Positions 45,590 through 58,504 of a stretch of 64,000 bases of DNA are shown here, piece after piece. Made by a program: the position numbers and the translations under genes. The stretch is from Asterias amurensis (lineage: Eukaryota > Echinodermata > Asteroidea > Forcipulatida > Asteriidae): positions 2,665,501 to 2,729,500 of the forward strand of contig NC_092669.1 of assembly GCF_032118995.1 (NCBI RefSeq), in the 5' to 3' direction. Position 1 is the stretch's first letter. The number at the start of each line of letters is the position of its first letter. Below the pieces are notes generated by a model. That model had not been told where the DNA came from and ran no database searches. It was given only the letters and a program-made list of their open reading frames with translations.

Positions 45590-45800
45590 TTCTTTACCCC
45601 CAAGTCCTGTGATTCTTGTGAACAAAAATCCACAGGCAAATCACTCGGGTGGGATTCGAACCCATGATGTTTACCAATAGACCACCGAGCTAGCAGTTCA
45701 AATCCTATGTGTTAGCAGCATGTACTATCATGTGATTAAATAGATGTTATTTTTTTTTATTGGAGATAAAGAGTACTGTTAATTACCCTTACACCAATAT
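45590..45800 (-). mobile_element. SINE family B copy, antisense
   Basis: Contains CACTCGGGTGGGATTCGAAC (B box reversed), CCACCGAGC and the tail with GAGATAAAGAGTA, diverged from the copy at 9877-10270. Confidence 0.65.
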
Positions 45801-46366
45801 AAGCACAGTATATTTGGTCCTTTCCTGAACCGAGTTCTGTGAAAAAAATAAGTGAATAAAGCAAGGCAGGGCTTCCTAAGGCAGAAAAAGCGGACACCCC
45901 CTCAAAATGTGATACTTTTTTACACACAGGGAAATTTGGTTTTTTATGTATGAGCTGTTATTAGAAAAGTTCATGCGTATGCTTTTATTTTTTATCCATT
46001 TGGATAGTTCAATTTTTTTAGATTTATTGGTACTTTTCAAGGATCTGCAGAATCAAAAGGTTTCAGAGTTGGCTTCATAAGTCATGAAAGTGGGGCTAGC
46101 AAAAACAAATGTAAAAATGCAACATACAACAACAGGGTCTCCACACAACATTTTTTAGGGAGAAATAGTCCCACTTGTGTGCCTAACAAAAGGATTTGGA
46201 GCTGGGCCAAACAACCACAAGTTGGGCTAAATCCAGTTATTGGGGCCCCAGCTGCTGTTTTTTCCCCGAAATTTGTCTTTATCAATAATGACAAATTTTT
46301 AAGAAAGAAAAAAAGGAGTACAGCGCTCTCCAGTCCAGTAACTGGGTCTAAAGTGGGGCTTAGCAT

Positions 46367-46421
46367 AGTTGCGATAACGTAACCCTCCCGACAGTGGCGG
46401 AAGGTTAAGTTATCGCAACTA
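46367..46421. repeat. Perfect 12-bp inverted repeat hairpin
   Basis: AGTTGCGATAAC and GTTATCGCAACT face each other across ~31 bp. Sequences like the ends of the 1.5 kb foldback element (CAGTAACTGGGTCTA, CAGTTGAGTTACTGGGTCTA) occur on both sides at about 46305-46350 and 46660-46712, so this may be a decayed relative. Confidence 0.55.
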
Positions 46422-47499
46422 GGCTAAGCTCTGCTCCGTTGCATTCAACTTCTCAAATCAGGTTATTAAAAAAAAATTGTTTAAAATCAAACTGTTTTAT
46501 TCGCATTGTAATTTGTAAAGAAGCAGTGGCAATGTCATCCTTCTTTTACCTAGTCCTAGAACTATCTACGAGGTTCAGTCTGATATCGTCTCCACAAACG
46601 ATAGTGAAACGAACCTCATACTTTATCATAGTTCTATTCTAGGGAGGAGTAAGCTAGACTAAGAAAAAAGGAATACACTATACAGCGCCCCAGTTGAGTT
46701 ACTGGGTCTAGGTTAAGCTAGGAAAGAAACAACCAGCAAGCAGAAGCAGCAAGTCACACGTTTTGCAAATAAATACTACCTGGTTGATTTCACACAGATT
46801 AATGGTTGACAACTGTCGGAAGGTGCGGCACTATATGTCGACATGACTGTAATGTGGGAAGGGAAAATTAGAAGCCAACACACACAGGCAACAGGCAACA
46901 AAAGCAACAATGATTTTTACTCCATTTTCCAACCAACAAAAGTCAAAAGAGAGATTGCATTTCATTTTTGTTTTTTTTCGACCATGCCTGATGTCATATA
47001 TTGGTAAAGAGTATCAGCCAGGCCATGCTGGGCTATCTCATGGCCAGCAGTAGGCCTATTCGTGCAAAGCAATGTACCGTGGTGAAATGGGACTTGACTA
47101 AAAACACTAACAACACTGTGCATGTGACAGTATACTGTACATAACTTATAGGGAGTCCGGCAAAATTTGCCCTTTTTTCACAAAACCTCAACAAGTTTTA
47201 TACCATTGGAAAGAGGATGGCAAGAGCAAACCAATGGTGTGTATTTTATTTCAATAGCTTGTATAATGAAGAAGCTATGCTCATTTTGAACATGGCAGAG
47301 GGCGTTTTGAGTCTGTCAATTTCTGACTGATTAAAAGAGTATGGAAACTGCTCCTGATTTATTCATTCATATCAGACATAATAAATTTGACAAAATTTAT
47401 CTTGGTATTCACATCAATGGGAAAATAGGTGATAATTGTGTCTCGTTTACATATTTTAAATAATTGTGTCTTGTGATAATTGCGTCTCGTTTACATATT

Positions 47500-47889
47500 T
47501 TAAAGGAACACGTTGCCTTGGATCGGACGAGTTGGTCAAAACAAAAGCGTTTGTAACCGTTTTTTATAAAATGCATATGGTTGGAAAGATGTTTTAAAAG
47601 TAGAATACAATGATCCACACAAGTTTGCCTCCAAATTGCGTGGTTTTCCTTCTACTGTGTGAACTTACATGGTCGGCCATTTATGGGAGTCAAAATTTTG
47701 ACCCCCATAAATGGCCGACGTGTTAGTCGACGAGGTAAAAGGAAAACCACGCAATTTTGAGGCATGTCTGTGTGGATCATTGTATTCTACTTTTACAACA
47801 TCTTTCTACCCATATGCATTTTATAAAAAACGGTTACAAACGCTTTTCAAAGACCAACTCGACCGATCCAAGGCAACGTGTTCCTTTAA
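47500..47889. mobile_element. TTAA MITE family 1, full-length
   Basis: TTAA at 47500-47503 and 47886-47889 with both palindromic arms intact. Confidence 0.9.
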
Positions 47890-48297
47890 AGCCTAATTAT
47901 ATATTTAAAAAAGGTAAACAAATTAAAAATATAATACATGAACTTGAAGCGTGAATATATCTCTTTTTTTCCATTTCAGGTACCTCAACTCTTGAAGATT
48001 CAAGCAAGTCAGTTTCTAAGACATAAATCTGCACAATTAACCGCTACCTTGGCCTTTGAAAACTGCACTTTATGCCAATTAAACAAATGCTTACATTAGA
48101 AATATGGAAATTTGTGTGGTAATTTTTTTTGTGAACATAGTTACCAAGTGTTTTATTAAAAATAGTATCAATTCATTTGAGTAATTTTGTTTACTTCTCT
48201 GTTTATTATGACACAAATTTGTAAGCCCTTTTTTCATTTTAGAAAGTTAAAATAAACATTGCCAAATAATATGTTTTCAAAGTCCGCACGAAAAACT

Positions 48298-48492
<195 letters not shown>

Positions 48493-50804
48493 GTTTTTCT
48501 TTTTTTCCTTTCTATCTTATTAAACAAATAGTAATAAAAGTCAAGTTTAAAACGAATCCCCATTTAAAACATGTATGTAACCTCAAACAATGGAATTAAG
48601 ATAAAAATAAAAAAAAGGCCATCAGAACGTAATTTATTTAAACCCTCTCCGATTCTGAATTTATATTAAAACCAATAAATCCCGGGGCGGACGTCGCCGG
48701 CCGTTGTTTCTTAGTCGGTCTGGTTTTATGTATCAGCGAATTGCGCAATCTTCAAAGACTGGTGTCCACACTCACGCGGCAACGCTTGCTGATAAGCCGT
48801 TTTTAAGTCAGGGGACACGACAATTGAAATGGCAACTTGCGCATACACAGTGTGTCGGATAGTCTTGGTGGGATTCGGAAATCAGAGAAACAGTGCGCCC
48901 TCTACGTTCATTCATTAGCGTGTACAGTTTTTGCCTTGCGTGCATGGCTCGAGCGTTGGCTGTGTGTGACCGCGCAACACCAATGGTCTCGGAACCAAGG
49001 CTATGTGTCTGAGTGCGCAGAGTGCCACGCTGTGTTCAACCATCGACCGGATTTTGATGGTTTTTTTAAGAACCTTCTCTATAAATTTGCTTTGCGATTG
49101 TTTGCAATAGTTAATAAAACAAAAAAAAGTGCATAGACACCCAGTTCAGAGTATAATCTTTCAAATAGAGTTCTGTTAAAGAACTATAATGACCTATAAG
49201 TATGACATTTTGAAGCATTTTCAGGAGAAAAATCGTCATAATATGTCCGTATTTCATATAAACTGGGCAATTTTTATTTACGTGAATTATTTCAAAATAG
49301 TACCGTTGGAAAGCTGACAAAATTCTACATCATGTACTTTGGTTTCTCACATTATCTCGAAAGAAAGAGCACCCTCCAGTATTCTTGAAAATATACTTCT
49401 TGTGGCAGTTGACAAAATGGACGTTCAGAAATTTAGACGCGTCAATATCTGGTCCCAAAAACGCGAAAGTAAACTTAATTTTTCACAATTTTACTGCAGC
49501 TTTTTCCAAGATATTTTGTTTTCTATGGATTCAGTTACCTTTATTCTTCTGGAAAACTGAATCCTTGTTTGATTTGGACAAGGTTAACGTTATCAATTGG
49601 CGAGTTGTTCACAGCTACTTTTCACACACAAACAGATACGTTTTACAAAACTGCCATTCTGACAGACTCGTTTATGTCATAACAATTTCTTCCTTCCTCT
49701 CGATCCCCCGAGCTGAATCCTGCATGACAAAACACACTGATTCAGTGACGACACGAACTAGATGCCGGTCTGTTCATTTTCTTCCTCCATGACTATGGTT
49801 CTACCTTGCCCTTGTCCTTTGTTATTTTAATAATATTTTTATATTTGGGGAGACAAAAACTACAATTACAATACTTACTTTTTAAGTACAAATTCTTTAT
49901 TAACAGAGAGGGGTCAAGTTCTTTAGTTCTGTTGCTTCAATGTTGTTACACGGAAACCGATCTGCCCGCTACCTAGCATATCTCGAGCGAAGTGTCAAAC
50001 ATGTCAGGTGACCAAGATTTTTTTAAAGGTCACATGTCATCAATCACGTGCGCGCTGTTTTCGCAGGGTTTGGTTTATACCATTTCGTAAAACAGGTAAA
50101 CATAAACAAAAGCTAATAATATTTCAAATAATTTATATTGTTTTAACTGTAATCATTTTAATAAATATACAATATATATTTAATGTACATTAAGGTTAGT
50201 AACAAAAAAGATAGAATAGGAACAAAACTTATATTTAATAAAAGCAACTTTCAAATCGAAAATAAATAAATTACCTCCAAGAGAAGTTCAGCCGCCTTAT
50301 CGTTGGTGGCGCGCTTTTCGAGTTTGTTTACAAACAACAAGTGACAGTGTGCTTCCTTTTTAAATCATGGGGTTTCTCTCACGAGTCTGATGACCATAGG
50401 TTGCTGAATTGAAGTAACGTAGTTTTTGAGAAAAAGGTAAATTCCCACTCAAATCTCAAATATTTAAGACTGCAGGCTTCAGACCTGAAGCCTTGTATTA
50501 TTACTTAAATAAAGCCATCTGTCTGAAAACCACAAGGGTGTTTTTTCTTTCATTATTCTCTTGCAATTAGGGTGACCATTTGAGTCCACATTTTCACAGA
50601 TTTGTTATTTTATGAATTATGGTTGAGTGCGTACCCTAACACCAAGTCATCATTGGAAGCGCCACCCATTGAAATACCGCCCTTATCAACGTGAACCCAA
50701 TGCAGTAAAGAGGGGCACATAGGCTAGGCTGCAGCTTCAAGCCTCAACACCAAAGTAATGTAAGAATAGTGGTTTTTGACAATTATCAAAGGTGTTCAGT
50801 GCCT

Positions 50805-51189
50805 TTAAAGGCAGTGGACACTATTGGTAATTACTCAAAATAATTATTAGCATAAAACCTTACTTGGCAACGAGTAACGGGGAGCTGTTGACAGTATAAA
50901 ACATTGTGAGAAACGGCCCCCTCTGAAGTAACATAGTTTTCGAGACAGAAGTAATTTTCCACGAATTTGATTTTGAGACCTCAAGTTTAGAAATTGAGGT
51001 CTCGAAATCAATATCTGAAAGCACACAACTTTGTGTCACAAGGGTGTTTTTTCTTTCATAGTTATCTCACAACTCCGATGACCGACCGAGCTCAAACTTT
51101 CACAGGTTTGTTATTTTATGCATATGTTGAGATACACCAAGTGAAAAGACTGCTCTTTGGCAATTACCAATAGTGTCCACTGTCTTTAA
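50805..51189 (+). mobile_element. TTAA MITE family 2, full-length
   Basis: TTAA ends, outer repeats, central hairpin. Present at the same place in copy 2 of the duplication (62628-63012), so it predates it. A degraded family-2 relative lies just upstream (50400-50804). Confidence 0.88.
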
Positions 51190-51289
51190 CAATAAATTAT
51201 ATTTCCTGGGACAGAAAGAGAAACACAAAGCTTTCATTATTCTCTTGCAACTTGGATGACCAATTGAGAAAACATTTCCACAGATTTGT

Positions 51290-51663
51290 TTAAAGCCATT
51301 GGACCCTTTCGTTAAACAGTATTGTCCAAGGCCCACACTTCTTGTATCACAACTTCTATATCAAATAACAAACCTGTGAAAATTTGGGCTTAATCGGTCA
51401 TCGGAGTCGGGAGAAAATAACGGGAAAACCCACCCTTGTATCCACGCTTTTCACTGTGTCATGACATGTGTTTACAATAAATCCGTAATTCTCGTTAACA
51501 AAAATTGATATTGTTTTACTGTTTTCTCAAAAAGTAAAGCATTTCATGGAATAATATTTCAAGAGAAGTCTTTTACCATTACCTTCTGTAAACCCTGTAA
51601 GTTATTTGTAAATCTGTGAACTTTAATTTTTTTTTCTGTACCGAAAGGGTCCAATGGCTTTAA
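51290..51663. mobile_element. TTAA MITE family 3
   Basis: TTAA ends; outer inverted repeats AGCCATTGGACCCTTTCG and CCGAAAGGGTCCAATGGCT. Also at 63113-63486 in copy 2, and as a lone end at about 38887-38953. Confidence 0.85.
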
Positions 51664-52178
51664 ATGGTTGAGATACACCAAGTGAGAATACTGGTCTTTG
51701 ACAATTACCAAAAGTGTCCAGTGCCCTTTCCCGAGACAGAAAACACGAGGCTGAAAATGAGGTTGACTCACATTTAAAAGAGGACACTATCAGAATCGGC
51801 TGAAAAGCAAATTTTGTAACATATTTTTTATTGTCATTTTAATAATGAATATGACTCTTACAAGAACTTCTGAAGTAATTGAACTAAAACGCAAATTACT
51901 TATTAAGAACACCAAGACAAATCAGACAGCACCACTGAGCACCACTGTTAGGGCTCTCAATTTAAAGAAGCTTAAACCATAAGATAACATAAAATATATT
52001 TTAAAAAAAATAACGTAATAGTTAAACACAACTGCAAATAATGGAGTAATTTGTGATCAAATTGGGTCATTAAAACAACTGAAATGCACACTTTAGCAAA
52101 GGCCCGACAATTATTTTATGAGTCTCTCAAAGCAAGACATAAGATGTTCAGGCTTGGAGTCTTAGATGGATTAAATAT

Positions 52179-52695
52179 TGCAGCATCATCATCTGTAGAC
52201 CATAACGAATATGTCGTCACCATTCAAATACCTGCCATACAACATGGCGTCTGTTGGCGTGTGCATGCGTGGGTAGGTATCCACTTTCAAACCAGGGACC
52301 TATAACAAAAGGGACAATAGGTCCACGGTTGCTATCACAAAGGAAATCATTGTGGTCCCCAGTTGCTATCACAAAGAGTTGAACAAAGGAGGGTCCACGA
52401 TTGCCAGTGTTACACCCTTGTGTGTGTGTGCGTAAAAATCAAACCGTGAACGCTGCGAGCTTCTTTCATGAACGCATTTAGATGCCCATACATCCTGCCC
52501 TTCAAGATGGTGACTTCCATAGCAACAAAGGAATTATTCGCCACAGTCTATACACATTATGCACATGACGTCATTTCAAAAGTAGGCCGCCTTCACCTAG
52601 AGGTCAAAAATAGGCTGTTCATTGGCCAGTACTGTGGTTGTTTTGTCTCCTTTTTTCCTCTAAGATGGCGGCTGGATGACGTCAATGCATAAGGT
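52179..52695. other. Short region 3' of DRAM-B
   Basis: About 500 bp between the visible end of the duplication match and the DRAM-B stop codon. No gene seen; it may hold the DRAM-B 3' UTR. Confidence 0.5.
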
Positions 52696-55600
52696 CTATA
52701 CAAGGGAGTCATATTTTAAATGCAGTGACCTTTGACACTGTTCAACCCCGATCGTCTGAAACTCGTGGACGAACGTGAGGAAGAAGAACATACCAGAGAA
52801 TGCTGTAGCCCACTCCGACATTGCACTGACATCCTTGAAGATAGAGCGCTGAAATCAAAAGAGAACGATCACTGGCTAGAAGAGAGCTTAACTTTATAAA
52901 AACTATTGCAAAAAAAAAACTATTCAAACTTCCTAAACAACACCCCCCAATTATGGTAGTATAGTTGCTCTAATGACCAAAATGTTGCCCAATAAGCCAT
53001 TTGCAAGTTAGACTTGAATAATGTCCGGTACAATGACTCGCTTAGTTACAATGCACCGCTTACATTTGAATTCCTCCTCGGACTATTGAGACAGTTGCTA
53101 CGCAACGCGATTAGGGGCAAGGTTACTTACCAAATCTTGCGGAAACCCTCCGTATTCACCCAACATATCAAACAAGGCAACTAAATAAAAAGTCAAGTCA
53201 AGTTTAAAATAATTTCAGCTTATAAACTTGCTAAGCACAAACCAATTTGATATTTAAGCACGACAAAGTTGAAAAGTCTAAAATAAGTTTCCGGATAATG
53301 CCTAAAATCGGGGGGTTCTTCATGACTAGAAAGTGTTTTAAAGTTTGCTTTTCTGAGAATCCTTTGCTTCTCCACCAGAACAAAACAAATGATAAAATTA
53401 CAATCCTCTGAAGTATGAATAAAACCCCCCATCTTAGATTAGTGAAATGCTTCAGTCTGAACATCAAGGACATTCAAATGTCGAGTTGAAACCAACGGTT
53501 CTTTTCAGAACCACCCCAACTCATTAGAGATAGTCATAACATGGTGTTACCGCAAACCTTTCTATGTCGTATTTCCACCATGCAAAGTTTCAAATCCTAC
53601 TTAAGGACGTTCAACTCACTAAAGGCCTGTGTGCTTCGTTTTTGAAAGGGAAAGGGCACTAAGGTTTTTTTTCTTGGTGAAGGGCACTGTAGAGCATTTC
53701 AAGGGCACCAAGGCTATGGAAGCAATGGACCCTTCCCATGAAATATGCTAATTACATTCATGCATGCGTACAGACCCTGTTGGTTGGCAAACACCATAAA
53801 GTTGTGCACTAAGCAGATGCGCAATCGCGTCTGCGTCACGCACCCATTAGCCATGTACAAAACAGCGCGATGGTCCCTCATTTTGCCACCCAAAACGTTA
53901 GTGCGCAAGCACTATGTGCAATTTACATACATTTCATGGGAATGGTCCATTACCTTCAATGCCTCCATGAAATATCAGGCCTGTTACTGTGGGCTTTGCA
54001 ACTGGACAAAAAATGAAACACATAACCTCTGCTGCCTGTAAGAAACACACTGCCTAGGACAGGGCTTTTATGATGAACATTTCAAAAGGATACATGAAAT
54101 CATGAAGAGAAGGGTTATGATGGACAGCGACAATCGTAGACGACTCGTTTGTAGAGAGCTGTGCTGAGGCGTCAGCTTGAAAGAAATCCATGTCTGGATG
54201 AACTCGAAAATGGTACCCATAATGAAGCACATACTCGCTCCAAATATGTGGACAATGTATGTATTGGTTATCTAAACAAATGAAACAAACACACAAAGAA
54301 AACAGTCGCAGCTTAATACAAGAAAGTCTGAACATGAGATCCTGCAGTCGATTTCACCAAACTCAGCCTAACTTACGATTAATCTTGGGACTTATGACAA
54401 GCCTCAGCCTTGCACTGTAGCATGTAAACCTTAAGGCAGTGGACACTATTGGTAATTACTCAAAATAATTATGAGCATTAAACCTTATATGGTAAAGAGA
54501 AATGGGGAGAGGTTGATAGTATAAAATATTGTGAGAAACGGCTCCCTCTGAAGTGACACAGTTTTCGAGAAAGAAGTAATTTTCCACGAATATGATTTTT
54601 AAACCTGGATTTAGAATTTGAGGTCTCAAAATCAACCATCTAAGCGCACACAACTTCGTGTTACAAGGGCGTTTTTTCTTTCATTATTATCTCGCAACTT
54701 CGACTACCGATTAAGCTCAAATTTCCTTTGACAATTACCACTAGTGTCCAGTGTCTTTAAGGATGTTTCTAGAGGCAACCTATACCTCAATGCATGCAGC
54801 ATTCCAGTCATACCCAAAGCTGTATCCACTAATTCAGACCCAACCTAACGATCAGCTTACCTGGAAGTTTGCCACAATGCTCATCCCCAACACTGCCAAG
54901 GATCCGAAGAAGAATCCCCCTTTATTCCATTTAAGAACGTTCCATGGGACCTCAGGGTCGTAACCCTTGACCTGTTTATAGCGGGTTAAAGCTGTGGCAA
55001 AACCTGAGTAGGGGAAAAAGAAAATAACATTTTGATTTTTTTGACTACACAATAATAATAATACTAGTGGCTTCTTATAAAGCGCTCAAATCCCTCACTC
55101 AGTACGCTTCAGCATTCTATTTTTCCATGCAGAGCTATACATTTTGAAGTACGAGACATATTTCTTTTCATAGTACCTGATGACCCATTTCAAATCTTGG
55201 ATGCGCCATTTTGGTGGTCAATGTCAACGTGTGTTATTCAGTGAAGTGCGCATTTGTAGGAGACGCAGCGTTTACACGTAAGCCTATTGACCACCGACAT
55301 GGTCCACAGTTGCTATCAGAAAGGAAATCATTGTGGTGAGCGTGGCATCAGTCGCCGCGTGTGACGCGCGTGCAAGAGGTCACTAGCAAGGATTGACAAG
55401 GTGATCAGCTGTGATGCAATTTCCAGGATAAGTGCACTTAGTTATTTTACATGCATAAGCCAACACACAGGACCTTTGGCTTCAGTCCCACCCGAAGGAG
55501 ACATCAATAATGGTTAAGAGTCTTGCTTAAAGGCAGTGGACACTATTGGTAATTACTCAAAATAATTATTAGCATAAAACCTTTCTTGGTGACGAGTAAT

Positions 55601-56024
55601 AGGGAGAGGTTGATGATATAAAACATTGTGAGAAATGGCACCCTCTGAAGTGCCATAGTTTTTCGAGAAAGAAGTAATTTTCCACGAATTTGATTTCGAG
55701 ACCTCAGATTTAGAACTTGAGGTCTCGAAATCAACCATCTAAACGCACACACCTTCGTGTGACAAGAATGTTTTTTTCTTTCATTCATATCTCTCAAGTT
55801 CTATGATCGATTGAGCTCAAATTTTCACAGGTTTGTTATTTTATGCATATGTTGAGATTCATCAACTGTGAAGGCTAGTCTCAATTACCAATAGTGTCCA
55901 CTGCCTTAAGTGTCACTGCCGGGACTCGAATTAGGGGCCGCAGTGATGGAACTCACCGAAAAATGCTGCAAGATTGAGAAATTGACTGAATATACAACTT
56001 TCAGGCGGTGTAGTTCCATCGTCA
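52696..56024 (-). CDS. Second DRAM-family gene (DRAM-B), homologues of exons 3-7 only
   Basis: Exons in transcript order: 56024-55957, 55003-54861, 54271-54094, 53180-53131, 52848-52696. Joined phases are consistent over 592 nt. The first three have exactly the lengths of DRAM-A exons 3-5 (68, 143, 178 nt) and the same phases. Encoded signatures: DDGTTPPESCIFSQFLN, LTRYKQV, LKWNKGG, GMSIVANFQ, FIQTWISFKLTPQ, SEWATAF, FFFLTFVHEFQ. The fourth exon is shorter than its DRAM-A partner (50 versus 74 nt), removing eight residues from the loop before the last helix. The stop TAG is at 52696-52698. Exons for the N-terminus and first helix (through PYIS) were sought upstream to 64000 and not found, so they lie beyond the window or are missing. 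The frame is open and key motifs are kept, so it looks functional as far as visible. Confidence 0.85.
53540..53605. mobile_element. Fragment of the possible Penelope-like element
   Basis: ATGGTGTTACCGCAAACC, CACCATGCAA and TTTCAAATCCTA match the right part of the element at 28665-29009. A TTCTTTTCAGAAC motif precedes both. Lies in a DRAM-B intron. Confidence 0.5.
54431..54760 (+). mobile_element. TTAA MITE family 2, slightly deleted
   Basis: TTAA ends and outer repeats are present; ~55 bp are missing near the right end compared with other copies. In a DRAM-B intron. Confidence 0.82.
55527..55909 (+). mobile_element. TTAA MITE family 2, full-length
   Basis: TTAA ends, outer repeats and a strong central hairpin. 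Its right end lies ~48 bp from the DRAM-B exon ending at 55957. Confidence 0.87.
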
Positions 56025-56077
56025 CTATGGGATAATAAATAAAATAATAAATATTCAATAAATAACTAACAAAGTAC

Positions 56078-56462
56078 GTTAAAGGCACTGGACACTATCG
56101 GTAAATATTCAAAATAACTTTAAGCTTAAAACCTTACTTGGTAACGAGTAATAGAGAGCTGTTGATAGTATAAAACATTGTGAGAAACGGCCCCCTCTGA
56201 AGTAAAGTAGTTTTCGAGAAAGAAGTAATTTTCCACGAATTTGATTTTGAGACCTCAGAATTAGAATTTGAGGTCTTGAAATCAAGCATCTGAAAGCACA
56301 AAACTTGTACTGCAATGGAATTTTTTCATCCATTATTCTCTCGCAACTTCGACGACCAATTGAGCTCCAATTTTCACAGGTTTGTTATTTTATGCATGTG
56401 TTTAGATACACCAAGTGAGAAGACTGGTCTTTGACAACTACCAATAGTGTCCAGTGTCTTTA
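56078..56462 (+). mobile_element. TTAA MITE family 2, full-length
   Basis: TTAA ends and typical interior, ~55 bp upstream of the first visible DRAM-B exon. It occupies intron if the missing exons exist. Confidence 0.87.
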
Positions 56463-56750
56463 AAGCTTAAAACTGACGAGAGCCTTGATGGGAAATAAGA
56501 CACTTGATCATTTTCTCTGTAACGCTTTGTTCTGACAAACAATGGACACACAATGTTTTCTTTTGTGGCAGTAATCGTGGACATTTTGCCCCGTTATATT
56601 GCTATTGCTGCGAGTGTCAGGAAAAGTACATGCAAACCACAAACTTCTCGTTATTTCCTTGTTCCTGACATCTGGAACTACAATATTTGTTTAACTTATT
56701 TCACAACACATCTACAATCAGCTTACCAGTTGTCAAAACAGGAGGAACAG

Positions 56751-56999
56751 TGCCCAATTTTATAGAGCTGCTAAGCACGAAAACTTCCTTAGCATGAAAT
56801 TTCTTCCTTGATAAAAACGGGATCACCAACCAATTAATTTAAAATTGTTGCATATTGCTTGTTACTAGTATTCAGTTTTTGTTTACTTATCCTGAAAATC
56901 ATGTGGAAATTTGGTTTGTAATTCTGTTTTTTTTTTTCAAGGCAAAAATTTCTTGCTTAGGAAATGTTTGTGCTTAGCAGCTCTATGAAATTGGGCCCT
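56751..56999. mobile_element. MITE of the GGGCCCAATTTCATAGAGCT family
   Basis: TGCCCAATTTTATAGAGCTG at the left, AGCTCTATGAAATTGGGCCC at the right. Confidence 0.78.
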
Positions 57000-57113
57000 G
57001 GAAACAAGAATGTTCAGTTTTTATGTTACAACCAAACTAAGGACAATGTGTTTACATGCTGAAAATGATGAACGTTTTTTTGTACTGCAAGTTCTCCTCT
57101 CTCACACAAAGGA

Positions 57114-57509
57114 TTAAAGACACTGTACACTATTGGTAATTGTCAAAGACAAGTCTTTTCACTAGGTGTATCTCAACGTATGCATAAAATATCAAACCTG
57201 TGAAATCTTGAGCTCAATTGGTCATCGAACTTGCGAGATAATAATGAAAAAACCAAAAACACCCTTGTCGCACGAAGTTGTGTGCTTTCAGATGCTTCAT
57301 TTCGAGACCTCAAATGAATATCTAAACTTGAGGTCTCGAAATCAAATTCGTGGAAAAGTACTTCTTTCTCGGAAAATATAAGTCACTTCAGAGAAAGCCG
57401 TTTCTCACAATGTTTTATACTATCAACCTCTCCCCATTACTCGTTATCAAGTAGGGTTTTATACTAATAATTATTTTGAGTAATTACCAATAGTGTCCAC
57501 TGCCTTTAA
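57114..57509 (-). mobile_element. TTAA MITE family 2, full-length
   Basis: TTAA ends; reverse orientation; central hairpin with a small loop insertion. Confidence 0.85.
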
Positions 57510-57920
57510 GCTTACTAATCACCAGTTTGTTCACATGAACACTTAATCGGCTCTACCAACCCTCATCTAATTTTAACCCACCACGCTTAGAAATCTTGGC
57601 ATGATTTTGCACAATTGATTATGAAACTTGGAAAAACCCTTGAAATCCAGCCAAAAGACTTTGCAACTCACAGCCCTGGGTTTTTACAAGGTTGGAAAAC
57701 CACAGGAAGTCAAAATAAAAGCAAAACCATAGCCACAGTTTTGAATAAATGTTACACAAACTATACATAGTCCTATATTAAAAAAAAAAGGGTTGATTTT
57801 GGTGACAACATAACTAACCATGGAATGTAAAAAAAAACAGTTTTAAAAACAAAGCAACTGTTACTAATCGAGGGATGTTTGCAGAAAAATAAGAATTTGG
57901 TCACAACATGAGTTATGCCA

Positions 57921-58504
57921 TTAAAGGAACATGTTGCCTTGGATCGGTTGAGTTGGTCTTTGAAAAGTGAGGGTTTATAACCGTTTGTTATAAAATGCAT
58001 ATGATTTGTATTTGTATTTGTATTTGCACACATTTATTTCATTGCTGCCCTACATTTAAACTTACACATTTTACAAAGTTTTATAAATATATTCAAATTA
58101 TGAGTAGTTTACAGTAATACTTAGTATCATAGGATATGAAAGTTTACAATGATTTAGATAGTTATATATTAGGAAGCTTTTAAAGCTTTTAAAATTAGAA
58201 AGATGTTTTAAAGTAGAATACAATGATCAACACACATTTGCCTCGAAGTTGCGTGGTTTTCCTTTTACTTTGCGAACTAACACCGTCGGCCATTTATGGG
58301 AGTAAAAAATTTGACTCCCATAAATGGCCGACCGTGTTTGTTGACGAGGTAAAAGGAAAACCACGCAATTTTGAGTGATACTTGTGTGGATCATTATATT
58401 CTACTTCTAAAATATCTTTCTAAACATAATGCATTTTATAACAAACGGTTACAAACACTTTTCAAAGACCAACTCGACCGATCCAAGGCAACGTGTTCCT
58501 TTAA
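57921..58504. mobile_element. TTAA MITE family 1 with ~195-bp internal insertion
   Basis: TTAA flanks (57921-57924, 58501-58504). The left arm breaks after AAAATGCATATGA at about 58004 and resumes with GAAAGATGTTTTAAA at about 58199. The AT-rich insert begins with TTTGTA repeats and is unlike anything else seen here. Confidence 0.8.

Larger units (their letters stand above)
48731..52178. repeat. Duplicated unit, copy 1 (visible overlap with copy 2)
   Basis: From TATCAGCGAATTGCGCAATC onward this matches 58860-64000 with only scattered substitutions and small indels; sequences left of the two start points are unrelated. The shared region includes MITEs at 50805-51189 and 51290-51663. A 99-residue open frame at 48837-49136 is kept in both copies but resembles nothing known. 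Copy 2 runs off the window, so the real length is unknown. Confidence 0.9.

Noticed and set aside
48837-49136. 99-residue open frame conserved between the two duplication copies (also 58967-59266)
   Set aside because: Conservation is explained by recent duplication; no recognisable domain and no splice or coding signal.
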